A stretch of 64,000 nt of DNA, taken from assembly GCA_002389505.1 (NCBI GenBank), contig DGPA01000030.1, positions 1 to 64,000 of the forward strand. Direction: 5' to 3'. The stretch is from Halieaceae bacterium UBA4452 (GTDB lineage: Bacteria; Pseudomonadota; Gammaproteobacteria; Pseudomonadales; Halieaceae). The stretch's first letter is position 1. Each line of letters opens with the position of its first letter. The notes below the pieces were generated by a model, which saw only the letters and a list, made by a program, of their open reading frames with translations, was not told where the DNA came from and did no database searches. Shown in pieces: positions 35,229-43,133 of the stretch. The translations under genes were made by a program, and so were the position numbers.

Positions 35229-37049
35229 TCAGTAACCCGCCGTACCCTCGCACAACTGCCGATACACCGCCGCAGTCATGATCTGATAATCACCCCCGGC
35301 CGCCGGGCGCGCATAGATAACATCGTCACCCACTCGCTCGGGATGAAAGGCCTCTTCGCGCAAAGCGGTTTTCACCAACTTAAAGGTGCCGGTGGTCTCC
35401 AAGGTAGTTTGCAGGCGTAGAAACACCGGGCGCGCATAGGCAGGTAATTGTTCATCGACTAGCGCCGTCAAGGCGGCTAGGTCGAAGGCGGCCACTGACG
35501 GCACCGCCAGGGCAGCCATGCCCGCTTTGCCTTCTACGCCCGGGAGAGCAACACCATACACATTGGCCATCAGCACCTCGGGGTGTTGATTGATCACCTC
35601 CGCCACTTCGTTGGTGGATACATTTTCAGCTCGCCAGCGAAAGGTGTCCCCGGTTCGATCCACAAACTGATAATGCGCTAACCCCAGTGCGAAACCTACG
35701 TCAATTTCTCTGACTAAATCGCCGGTATTGAACCACCGATCGCCCTCTTTCACGACGTGCCCAACCACCTTCTGCGCTGTAGCCTCAGTATTGGTGTAAC
35801 CCTCGAAGGCATAATCCTTGGTAATCTCACCCAGCAACAATCCGGGCTCACCCTTTACTGCCTCAATACAGCGTCCGTTCGCGTCGCGAACGATTTCGTC
35901 GCGCTCCAAGTCATATTCGACCAAAGCCACTTTCGCAAACGTCGCGCCAATAGTTTTATCTTTATTGAAAAAGTTAGCGAAGGTGACATTGCCTTCGCTA
36001 CTGCCATAGATCTCACATAAGCGGCGAATACCAAACCGCTGTTTGAATTCATTCCAAATATCGGGTCGTAGACCATTACCGAGCATTTTAGTGAGCGGAT
36101 TAGCCTGCTCTTCCGCACTGGGAACTTGTTGCATGAGGTAGCGACACAATTCGCCGACGTAAATAAAACAATTGGTTTGATAGTCCAGCGTTTCACGCCA
36201 AAAGTTTGACGCCGAAAACTGTCGGCGAAGAAAAACGGACGCCCCTGACAAGATGAAGGCTAATAACCCCGGACCCAATCCCGTGGCATGGTAAATGGGC
36301 AAGCACAAATAGAGACGATCGCTTGGTACGATACGAAAGCCAAGTTGACCGAGTACCGTACTGGCCGCTAAGCCCTTGCGATGAAGCAGGATGGCGGCTT
36401 TTGGCATGCCCGTGGTACCCGATGTAAATATATACAAGGCAATCTCACCCGCAGTAATGTCACGGGTAATGGGTAAATTGTCCGCTGACTGTGCTGACAT
36501 AAGTGACTGTGCATCGACACACCAGTCTGGCGGAGCGACGGCTTGAGTATCTGCGAACCAGAAGTACAGTCCGTTTGCGGGTAGATTAATCGCCGATCGC
36601 GCTTGGTCCACGACGCTCGCGCGCTCGTCTCCAACAATAAAAAATGTCGCGTCGGTCGCCGTTACGCAGTGGGCGAGACTGCGACCAGTAAGACTATTGT
36701 TGATGAGTGCACAGCGCGCACCCAATTTCATAGTGGCCAACATACTGAGCACAAACTCAGCGCGGTTTTCCATGAGCAGGGCAACGGTGTCACCCCGGTT
36801 TACACCGTGAGCTGCCAGCACTCGCGCAAACCGATTCACCTGTGCATTAAAAGCCTCATAAGTCCACTGTCGACCTTCAAATAGCAGCATCATGCGCTGG
36901 GGATGCGCCGCTACCGTATCCTCAAACGCACGCCCCAGAGACTGTTGGTCTCCATGATCAGGCAGCTTGAATGTCAGTGCAGGAAGTATGTGTCGGGCTT
37001 CCCCCAGTACTCGAAGTGCTTCCGTCACTCGCTGCCCTAAGACGCGCAT
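35229..37049 (-). CDS. FadD6-type long-chain acyl-CoA synthetase
   Basis: A 606-residue AMP-forming ligase from ATG 37049, which has AGGGAG seven bases upstream; an ATG at 37073 would add eight residues. The AMP-binding P-loop is FTSGTTGMPKAAILLHRKG, followed by YGSSEGNVTFAN and GDRWFNTGDLVREID. The gap between motifs and the FATP-like arrangement (LFEGRQWTYEAFNAQVNRFARVL in part near the N-terminus) indicate the very-long-chain/FadD6 group that activates long or branched fatty acids and sterol side chains. It is cytoplasmic or membrane-associated and sits between an SDR and the HCCA-isomerase-like gene. Confidence 0.9.
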   Translation of the reverse strand: MRVLGQRVTEALRVLGEARHILPALTFKLPDHGDQQSLGRAFEDTVAAHPQRMMLLFEGRQWTYEAFNAQVNRFARVLAAHGVNRGDTVALLMENRAEFVLSMLATMKLGARCALINNSLTGRSLAHCVTATDATFFIVGDERASVVDQARSAINLPANGLYFWFADTQAVAPPDWCVDAQSLMSAQSADNLPITRDITAGEIALYIFTSGTTGMPKAAILLHRKGLAASTVLGQLGFRIVPSDRLYLCLPIYHATGLGPGLLAFILSGASVFLRRQFSASNFWRETLDYQTNCFIYVGELCRYLMQQVPSAEEQANPLTKMLGNGLRPDIWNEFKQRFGIRRLCEIYGSSEGNVTFANFFNKDKTIGATFAKVALVEYDLERDEIVRDANGRCIEAVKGEPGLLLGEITKDYAFEGYTNTEATAQKVVGHVVKEGDRWFNTGDLVREIDVGFALGLAHYQFVDRTGDTFRWRAENVSTNEVAEVINQHPEVLMANVYGVALPGVEGKAGMAALAVPSVAAFDLAALTALVDEQLPAYARPVFLRLQTTLETTGTFKLVKTALREEAFHPERVGDDVIYARPAAGGDYQIMTAAVYRQLCEGTAGY

Positions 37050-37124
37050 GATGATTCTCCCTAATGGCGGCATGTCCCCAGCCGGCTACTCGCTAGTTAT
37101 GTATTCAGTCCCGCGACGCCGCGC

Positions 37125-37916
37125 TCATGTTGTCGAGGTCAGCGCGCAGTGCAGTCGGTTCATTCCCCGGATCCAGCGGTCGTAATCCGCGGTTTTACGC
37201 TGCATGTATTGGCTCACCTCGGGGTGAGGTAAAATCAAAAAAGTTTCTTGGGCGAGACCCTTGACCACGCAATCGGCGACTTGTTCGACTTCAAGCATGC
37301 CATCGGCTGCGGCTGCGGCCAATCCTTCACCGCCCATTTGATCATCACTGAGGGTCGTCATCGCTGTGCGCACGGCCTGAGGACACAATAGAGACACCTT
37401 GATACCCTCGTGGCCATAGGTCATAGCCAGCCACTCACCAAAACCAACAGCCGCATGCTTAGTGACGCCATAGGCTGCACCACCCACCTGATTGAGCAAG
37501 CCGGCGGCCGATGCGGTGTTGAGCAAATAGCCCCCCCCTCGAGATACCATGCGCGGTATAAGATATCGGGCAGCAAAAACATGGGCCATAACATTGACTT
37601 CCCAACTGGTTTGCCACTCGTCGGTAGCAGACTGCTCGCTAGGCCCGAGAGCAAGTCCGGCGTTACTGCAAAACAAGTCGATGGGCCCAATGTGGGCCTC
37701 GGTGTCGTCAATCACCGTTTTTATCGCGTTCTCATTAGCGACATCCGCGGTCATCGCTATGCAGCCGACTGTGTCGGCGGTACTGTTGGCCTGGGCGGCA
37801 TTGATATCGACTGCCACCACTTGTCGAGCACCCTCGCTAACGAAGCGCTCTACCAGCGCCTTGCCTATGCCACTACCGGCACCGGTGACGACAATAATTT
37901 TGTCAGTGATATCCAA
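37125..37916 (-). CDS. SDR family oxidoreductase
   Basis: A 263-residue classical short-chain dehydrogenase from TTG 37916, preceded by AAGGGAG at six bases; the N-terminus is then DITDKIIVVTGAGSGIGKAL. An in-frame TTG eight codons upstream is less likely. It has the NAD(P)-binding TGAGSGIG, NAG (CSNAGLALG), catalytic Ser in NTASAAG and the YGVTKHA (YxxxK) motif. The substrate is not evident. It lies about 75 bases upstream of the FadD6-type gene on the same strand and may share its transcript; hydroxyacyl or alcohol oxidation in the same pathway is plausible. Confidence 0.9.
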   Translation of the reverse strand: MDITDKIIVVTGAGSGIGKALVERFVSEGARQVVAVDINAAQANSTADTVGCIAMTADVANENAIKTVIDDTEAHIGPIDLFCSNAGLALGPSEQSATDEWQTSWEVNVMAHVFAARYLIPRMVSRGGGYLLNTASAAGLLNQVGGAAYGVTKHAAVGFGEWLAMTYGHEGIKVSLLCPQAVRTAMTTLSDDQMGGEGLAAAAADGMLEVEQVADCVVKGLAQETFLILPHPEVSQYMQRKTADYDRWIRGMNRLHCALTSTT

Positions 37917-38084
37917 GACTCGCTCCCTTGCTTCGGCCAATGGCGGCTAAGTCTGTCAGTCGCCCTTTGTGCTCACACCTGACGATTGTTTGACTCTCCT
38001 AGGTTCGACTCAGATCGGCAACCAACACCAACCGGCAACACCGATGATCCGTACAGGCAAGCCACTGATGAGTGGTCCAACGGT

Positions 38085-38771
38085 TCAAAAAACCCTAACC
38101 CGGCGCCCTCGCGGCAACGGTGTTTTTTCTGACGCCGGCAACTGACAGAGTCGATCCATGTGGGTCACCGATCCATCGATATACTCCCATACCAATTGCT
38201 CACCCTCAAGATAGCGTCGGACCACCTTGGGGCCCCAGCCAAAGGCATAGAAATTGAGAATGCCGCGCTCCCAAATCATGCTAGCCGATGTACGCATACA
38301 GTAATCGGTGTCGCCGGCGACAAACAGTACTGAGCCCTCGGTATCGTTGGTGTTCAGGCCAGCCGATCGATTGGGTCCGTAATCATGGATGAGCCCAGCG
38401 CTGGTCACGACAACACGACTCCCGCACTGCTCAACGCGTTCAATATGACCTTGGTGGCGTCCCGACACACCCATCCAGAGTCCGCGGATATCATCGGCCT
38501 GTGGCGTCAGCGGTTCAGTGCACTGCGCGAGTACCGGCAGCGGGAAGTGCTGGTAGGCACAACCGGGGGTGTTGCCCTTGGGGATATCAATGGCCAACTT
38601 CCCACTGCCATCAAGCACCGGCAGCTCGCAGTAGTTGAGCGCACTCCCATCTCCAGCCAGCGTTGCTGGATCTATGGTCAACGGCGGTCGCGGTGAGAAA
38701 TACGCCAACCAAAATACCACCAGCGCAACTGCACTGACAGTCAGTATGAGTCGTTTTATCCATCGGGTCAT
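38085..38771 (-). CDS. Membrane-anchored protein of unknown function
   Basis: A 228-residue protein from ATG 38771, which follows GAGGGGGG at a short spacing; a start at 38792 would add seven residues. Residues 1-8 are basic (TRWIKRL), followed by one hydrophobic segment (ILTVSAVALVVFWLAYF, about 8-24), then a large extracytoplasmic domain. That domain has seven or eight cysteines, for example in NYCELP, GCAYQHF and DRLCQLP, suggesting disulfides. I see conserved-looking GLWMGVSGRHQGHIERVEQCG but recognise no family. Its neighbours are the SDR and haloalkane dehalogenase genes on the same strand. Confidence 0.7.
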   Translation of the reverse strand: MTRWIKRLILTVSAVALVVFWLAYFSPRPPLTIDPATLAGDGSALNYCELPVLDGSGKLAIDIPKGNTPGCAYQHFPLPVLAQCTEPLTPQADDIRGLWMGVSGRHQGHIERVEQCGSRVVVTSAGLIHDYGPNRSAGLNTNDTEGSVLFVAGDTDYCMRTSASMIWERGILNFYAFGWGPKVVRRYLEGEQLVWEYIDGSVTHMDRLCQLPASEKTPLPRGRRVRVF

Positions 38772-38821
38772 CGCACCCCCCTCACTGATCATGCGCCCTC
38801 GCGTATCGACTCCATGCTAGG

Positions 38822-39832
38822 TCACTCGTCGCCATGGTTCATGACATCGATAATGGCCTGAACACATTGCTCGGGCTGGTCCTGCTGGACAAAGTGTCCC
38901 GCTGGCGCAATGGTTCGATGGTCGATACCTCGGCACCCCGGCACGCGCGCCAAGAACGGTTTATCGCCTCCGGCAGTCACAGGGTCATTATCCGCAAAGG
39001 CCAGCATGAAGGGTTTGTCAAATTGCTCCAGGACTGCCCAAGCGGCTTTGTTTTCCGCTACCTCAGGCTCGTCATGGAATAGGGGCACCAACGAGGGAAA
39101 TCGTCGCGCGCCCGCCGCATAGCTGATGTCCGGATAGGGCGCATTGTAGGCATCGATTTCGCCTTGACTCAGCGACCTACCGGCTAAGCCGTTGATGATA
39201 TGGCTGCCCGGGCTGGCAATGTCAGGATTTTCAGCGGCAAACTTCCGCCAGTAAAAAAAACCCGGAATCCCTGAGGTGTCCTGAAACCGAGCGGGCAAGT
39301 CCTTAGCCTGGGGTACCGGTAAGGTTTCGTAAGCGGTTTTGAGCGGCTCAGTAAACTCCAGAGGTATGGCCCCCGCAGGTAGACCGCCATTGGATAGCAC
39401 GACACGACTGAACCGCTCCGGGTCGTTAGCCACCAGACGCAGACCAATGAGGCTTCCCCAGTCTTGAAAAAAGACGGTGATGCCCGTCAAATTAAGCTGC
39501 AGGAGCCAGTCACTCATCCATGTGACATGGCGAGCGTAGGTGTAGTCACTTTGCTCGGTGGGCTTGTCCGAACGACCAAAGCCAATAAGATCGGGCGCCA
39601 CCACCCGCAGACCCTCTGCCAACAATAGTGGAATCATATCGCGATACAGATAACACCAGGCGGGCTGCCCGTGCATAAGCAACACCACTGGCGCCTCTCG
39701 AGGGCCCTCATCAATATAGTGCAGTCGAAGGGTGCCGCCGGCACCATCGTCAATGTTGATGTACTGGGGTGGATAAGGAAAACGCTCAAGATGATCAAAG
39801 CGCTCGTCGGGTGTTCGAAGACTATCCATCAT
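38822..39832 (-). CDS. Haloalkane dehalogenase (HLD-I-like)
   Basis: A 336-residue alpha/beta hydrolase of the haloalkane dehalogenase type, which replaces a carbon-bound halogen with hydroxyl. The family start HGQPAWCYLYRDM (54-66; usual HGEPTWxYLYRxM) supplies the oxyanion region. The nucleophile Asp124 with halide-binding Trp125 lies in FFQDWGSLIG, then His313 in APAGHF and Asp281 or Asp283 in AFADNDP. W195 (FFYWRKF) in the cap is a candidate second halide-binding residue. The residue pattern is HLD-I (DhlA/DmbA group). It is alone between the unknown membrane protein and the dioxygenase gene. Some members of this subfamily have no measurable dehalogenase activity, so function is inferred. 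Confidence 0.83.
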   Translation of the reverse strand: MMDSLRTPDERFDHLERFPYPPQYINIDDGAGGTLRLHYIDEGPREAPVVLLMHGQPAWCYLYRDMIPLLLAEGLRVVAPDLIGFGRSDKPTEQSDYTYARHVTWMSDWLLQLNLTGITVFFQDWGSLIGLRLVANDPERFSRVVLSNGGLPAGAIPLEFTEPLKTAYETLPVPQAKDLPARFQDTSGIPGFFYWRKFAAENPDIASPGSHIINGLAGRSLSQGEIDAYNAPYPDISYAAGARRFPSLVPLFHDEPEVAENKAAWAVLEQFDKPFMLAFADNDPVTAGGDKPFLARVPGCRGIDHRTIAPAGHFVQQDQPEQCVQAIIDVMNHGDE

Positions 39833-39956
39833 TTAGCCCACTATTAAATTGGCAGTTATAGTGCCATTATGTATAACTGGCCCACAAATGCAACTGGCCA
39901 TGGGGGCGTCACCCGGACGGCCAAGCGCCTAACAGCACCCTCATTAGCGCCTGTTG

Positions 39957-40901
39957 CTAGGGCATAGCTCGTGAGAGGGGCGCGCCTAAGGAAGCAAGGA
40001 TTGATCGCGTACCTGCAAAGGGTCGCCGTCCGTGCATCACCTGTAGATTATCGAGCAGGGCTATCTCACCAGTCTGCCACCGCAGGTCGACCGAATGCTC
40101 ATAGCAGGTATCAATCGCGATCTGTAAATGGTCGCTGTCCATCATCGACCCGTCGCCAAAACACAGTCTCGCTTCGTTGTCGTCCTCACTGGGGTTCCAT
40201 CCCGCAGCCGCAGCAACAATTTGATTGAAAAATACCTCTCGTCCACCGCCAAACGCTTCGATCGCAGGCAGCACTGGGGTTTGGACTGACAGCGCGTCAT
40301 CCTGAAGCCAGCGACAGTCATAGCCCAATGACCCTAGCACATCCTCGGCGTCTGCCTTGGTCTGGACCCCCAGGGTATCGCGCCAACTCCGTCCCTGACC
40401 CGACTCCCGATCTGACCATGCGGGCATGGCATTGCGATAGCGCACACCGGCATCTCTGAGCTTGCCGGTAAAATCTGGGCATCGTTCATCGAGCGCCGCC
40501 AATGCCGTATCTGATCGACATATCGGCGTAGCGCCCCCTGAGTCGGCAGCTTGCTCACAAAAAAAGAAAAGCCGGCTGGGAAAAGTCAGCGTCTGCGCCA
40601 TCTCATGATGAAGATAAATCTCTACGCTAGGTGGCGCCTCATTGGCGGTGAATACACGCGCCGTCCTATGCGCCCTGAGCGCATTGGAAAAAGATTGTTC
40701 GTAGGCAAAATTCGTGTAGCTAAAACGGTCGATAAAATCATGGAACTCAATAGCCGACCTCGGTTCATAGCCACGAAAAAGCACAAAGCCGTGCTCATCA
40801 AGCAGCGTAGTTATCCATGCCATCTGAGCGTTATCGAGTCGACCAACCCCCGACATCGGAAAATCTTCAGGGGTAACGACAGCAATAGCGGGGGTTGTCA
40901 C
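39957..40901 (-). CDS. TauD/TfdA-like Fe(II)/2-oxoglutarate dioxygenase
   Basis: A 314-residue jelly-roll dioxygenase. The metal site reads LHHEMAQ (about 92-98), giving a His-x-Glu pair rather than the usual His-x-Asp, as seen in SyrP-like and plant clavaminate-synthase-like proteins, with PSRLFFFCEQAADSGGATP next to it. The distal His is in LLDNLQVMHGRRPF (about 288-301) and the 2-oxoglutarate Arg in GTRSI. It would hydroxylate or halogenate-like oxidise a small molecule with O2 and 2-oxoglutarate in the cytoplasm. It begins with GTG ten bases after the aldo/keto reductase and is the last gene of the symporter operon. True sulfonate cleavage (TauD) is not indicated. Confidence 0.88.
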   Translation of the reverse strand: MTTPAIAVVTPEDFPMSGVGRLDNAQMAWITTLLDEHGFVLFRGYEPRSAIEFHDFIDRFSYTNFAYEQSFSNALRAHRTARVFTANEAPPSVEIYLHHEMAQTLTFPSRLFFFCEQAADSGGATPICRSDTALAALDERCPDFTGKLRDAGVRYRNAMPAWSDRESGQGRSWRDTLGVQTKADAEDVLGSLGYDCRWLQDDALSVQTPVLPAIEAFGGGREVFFNQIVAAAAGWNPSEDDNEARLCFGDGSMMDSDHLQIAIDTCYEHSVDLRWQTGEIALLDNLQVMHGRRPFAGTRSILASLGAPLSRAMP

Positions 40902-40910
40902 GGGTCGCGG

Positions 40911-41888
40911 CTACTCATAAATCGCATGAAAGCGATTAAAGGCGCCCTCACAAAAATCAGCAGGATTGTTAAAGCGTCGACCTCGCTCAAGCTGATTGAG
41001 AGCGACCATATCGGCGTCGGATAGCGCGAAGTCAAACAGCGCCAGGTTTTCTGATCGACGCTGAGCGTGGCTCGACTTAGGAATAACCGCGGTGCCGCGT
41101 TGAATGCCCCACCTGAGAACGACTTGGGCTGCCGGGCGGCCCATGCGTTGAGCTATGGCCAACACCACGGGTTCAAGCAACACCGAATCCGGCGCGGTTG
41201 CCATGTTTAACTCGACATAGGAGGCAGCCCCCAGCGGGGAGAAAGCGGTCACCGGTAGCTGATAATCCTGCGCCGTCCTGAGAAGGGCCCGTTGCTGCAG
41301 ATAGGGGTGTAATTCGACTTGCAGCATCGCGGGCTTTATCCGTGCATACGCCATGAGATCATGAATCAACGCCGCGTTGTAGTTACAGACACCAATATGT
41401 CGAACAAGCCCTTCATCTACCAATGCTTCCATTGCCTGCCAGGTTTGATGCAGCGGCACCGATGCTCTTTCCATGCGTGGGTGATCTGAGCAAGGATCAT
41501 AAATCCACTCCGGTGGGTACCGTTCCTCAAACTCGACATAACGTAAAGCGATGGGAAAATGAATCAGATATAAATCGAGATAGTCGAGGCTCAGGTCGTC
41601 TAGCGTTCGCCGACAGGCTGACTTTACATGGGCTTTATCGTGGTAGGTATTCCAGAGTTTAGAGGTCACCCACAGATCCTCGCGGCGACACAGTCCGTCC
41701 GCCAGCGCCGATTGAATACCCACGCCAACCGCCGCTTCATTACCGTAGTCACAGGCGCTATCCAGATGACGGTATCCCGCGTCAATCGACGAGTGCACCA
41801 TCGACGGAGCATCCTCGGGCGATACTTTCCACAATCCCAAGCCTACCGAAGGCATAGGGCTTTCTCCCAGCTTAAGATACTCAATCAA
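40911..41888 (-). CDS. Aldo/keto reductase, xylose/aldose-reductase (AKR2)-like
   Basis: A reductase of about 325 residues from TTG 41888, with AGGGAG nine bases upstream and overlap of the preceding oxidoreductase gene; an ATG further upstream at 41945 lacks this support. The tetrad is visible: Asp in DSACDYGNE with Tyr, Lys in WVTSKLWNTYH, and His in YLIHFPIALRY. YPPEWIYDP and the LRWGIQRGTAVIPKSS cofactor segment match fungal xylose reductase and plant aldose-6-phosphate reductase (AKR2) more closely than bacterial 2,5-diketogluconate reductases. It should interconvert a sugar aldehyde and polyol with NAD(P)H. The neighbouring SGLT-like symporter and Gfo/Idh/MocA enzyme support a sugar or polyol substrate. 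Confidence 0.87.
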   Translation of the reverse strand: MIEYLKLGESPMPSVGLGLWKVSPEDAPSMVHSSIDAGYRHLDSACDYGNEAAVGVGIQSALADGLCRREDLWVTSKLWNTYHDKAHVKSACRRTLDDLSLDYLDLYLIHFPIALRYVEFEERYPPEWIYDPCSDHPRMERASVPLHQTWQAMEALVDEGLVRHIGVCNYNAALIHDLMAYARIKPAMLQVELHPYLQQRALLRTAQDYQLPVTAFSPLGAASYVELNMATAPDSVLLEPVVLAIAQRMGRPAAQVVLRWGIQRGTAVIPKSSHAQRRSENLALFDFALSDADMVALNQLERGRRFNNPADFCEGAFNRFHAIYE

Positions 41889-43125
41889 GACATTGGTCTC
41901 CCTGTTTTTCGTTGAATGGTAATAAATGGGCCTGATAGGCATCAATGCCCCGCGCTTGAAGGCTATTGCTGACGTCGACCACCGCTCCCGTTGTCATCGA
42001 TTGTTGCGCCATAGTAGCAACAATGATGGCCCACAGGCCCTCAACGCAGGTCGCCGCGTCGTTGTTATTACCGGTCAGCTGCTCCGTGAAGCGATCATGC
42101 TCAAAAAGCGTGGAGCCATAGTGCCCGCCCTGCTCTATATCATCCGGGAACCGGCAATCAACGCCCCCATAGGCGTCGTGGCCAGTCACCTCGACGCTGA
42201 TGGTCGCCGATGATGAACGGCCCGGTGTAAAGCTGGCAGACTCGGTGGTCCGTAACATTCCGCGTTGCCCCCCCACCATCAGTTCCTCGAACAGCTGCTC
42301 ACTGAACATATTGAGCGCGAACTGCGCTCTGACACCATTCTCATAATCAATAATCACAAGGGCATGGTCGTCAATATCGGCACTGCGCCCCTCATGGCTA
42401 AAGTCGAGGAAATTAACGGCCCGACCACCCGTGGCAAACACCGTTTTGGGTAGGCTAGCGGCAATGCGATTGAGTAAATCAAAGTAATGGCAGCATTTTT
42501 CCACCAATGTCCCCCCGGAATCGCTGGCAAACTTATTCCACTCATTGACCTTGGGCAAAAAAGCGGGTCGGTACTCACACAGGCTAATCATATGAACGGC
42601 TCCCACGTCGCCTCGACCAATCGCTGACAGAGCCAGTTGGTATTGGGATTTGAAGCGGTACTGCATACCCACTTGAATGGGCGCAGGATAGCGGTGACTT
42701 TGCTCCGCTAGATACAGCGCATCGTCCAGGGTAGTTGCCATGGGCTTTTCTAAAAAGATCGCCTTCGCTGAATGCTTGAGCTGATCGAAGACGGTGCGGT
42801 GCGTAAAGTTGGGGCTGCAAATGAGGATAGCGTCAACAGCGGGGTCGTTGGCAAGAGCGTCAAGATCGGGGTACGTGATCGGCTCCGGCACTGCCCGAGC
42901 GAGAAATTCGGCGTTTGCGCGCGCAATACTGCGGGGGTCAGGGTCATAAAGGCCAATCACCGCTGCTTGATCGAGCGTAAGAATCGCGCGGATATGCTCT
43001 CTACCCATCATGCCCGTTCCTACAACGGCATAGGCAAATCGTCGACCCGGTGGCGACATTCTCGAACGCAGCGCGGCCACGAGGTGGTCTCGTTGCTGTT
43101 GAATACTGCTGTCCCTAGTGTACAC
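41881..43125 (-). CDS. Gfo/Idh/MocA family oxidoreductase
   Basis: A 414-residue NAD(P)-dependent dehydrogenase from GTG 43125, preceded by GAGG that overlaps the symporter stop codon; a TTG at 43188 lacks a Shine-Dalgarno. The Rossmann motif is AVVGTGMMGREHIRAIL, the family EKP motif is FLEKPMATT and the active-site region is TLVEKCCHYFDLLNR. It is close in layout to inositol 2-dehydrogenase and related sugar oxidoreductases; the polar DISHEGRSADIDDHAL stretch follows. It probably oxidises a cyclitol or sugar in the cytoplasm. It is translationally coupled to the symporter and the aldo/keto reductase. Confidence 0.86.
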   Translation of the reverse strand: MYTRDSSIQQQRDHLVAALRSRMSPPGRRFAYAVVGTGMMGREHIRAILTLDQAAVIGLYDPDPRSIARANAEFLARAVPEPITYPDLDALANDPAVDAILICSPNFTHRTVFDQLKHSAKAIFLEKPMATTLDDALYLAEQSHRYPAPIQVGMQYRFKSQYQLALSAIGRGDVGAVHMISLCEYRPAFLPKVNEWNKFASDSGGTLVEKCCHYFDLLNRIAASLPKTVFATGGRAVNFLDFSHEGRSADIDDHALVIIDYENGVRAQFALNMFSEQLFEELMVGGQRGMLRTTESASFTPGRSSSATISVEVTGHDAYGGVDCRFPDDIEQGGHYGSTLFEHDRFTEQLTGNNNDAATCVEGLWAIIVATMAQQSMTTGAVVDVSNSLQARGIDAYQAHLLPFNEKQGDQCLD

Positions 43126-43133
43126 GCGAGCGG

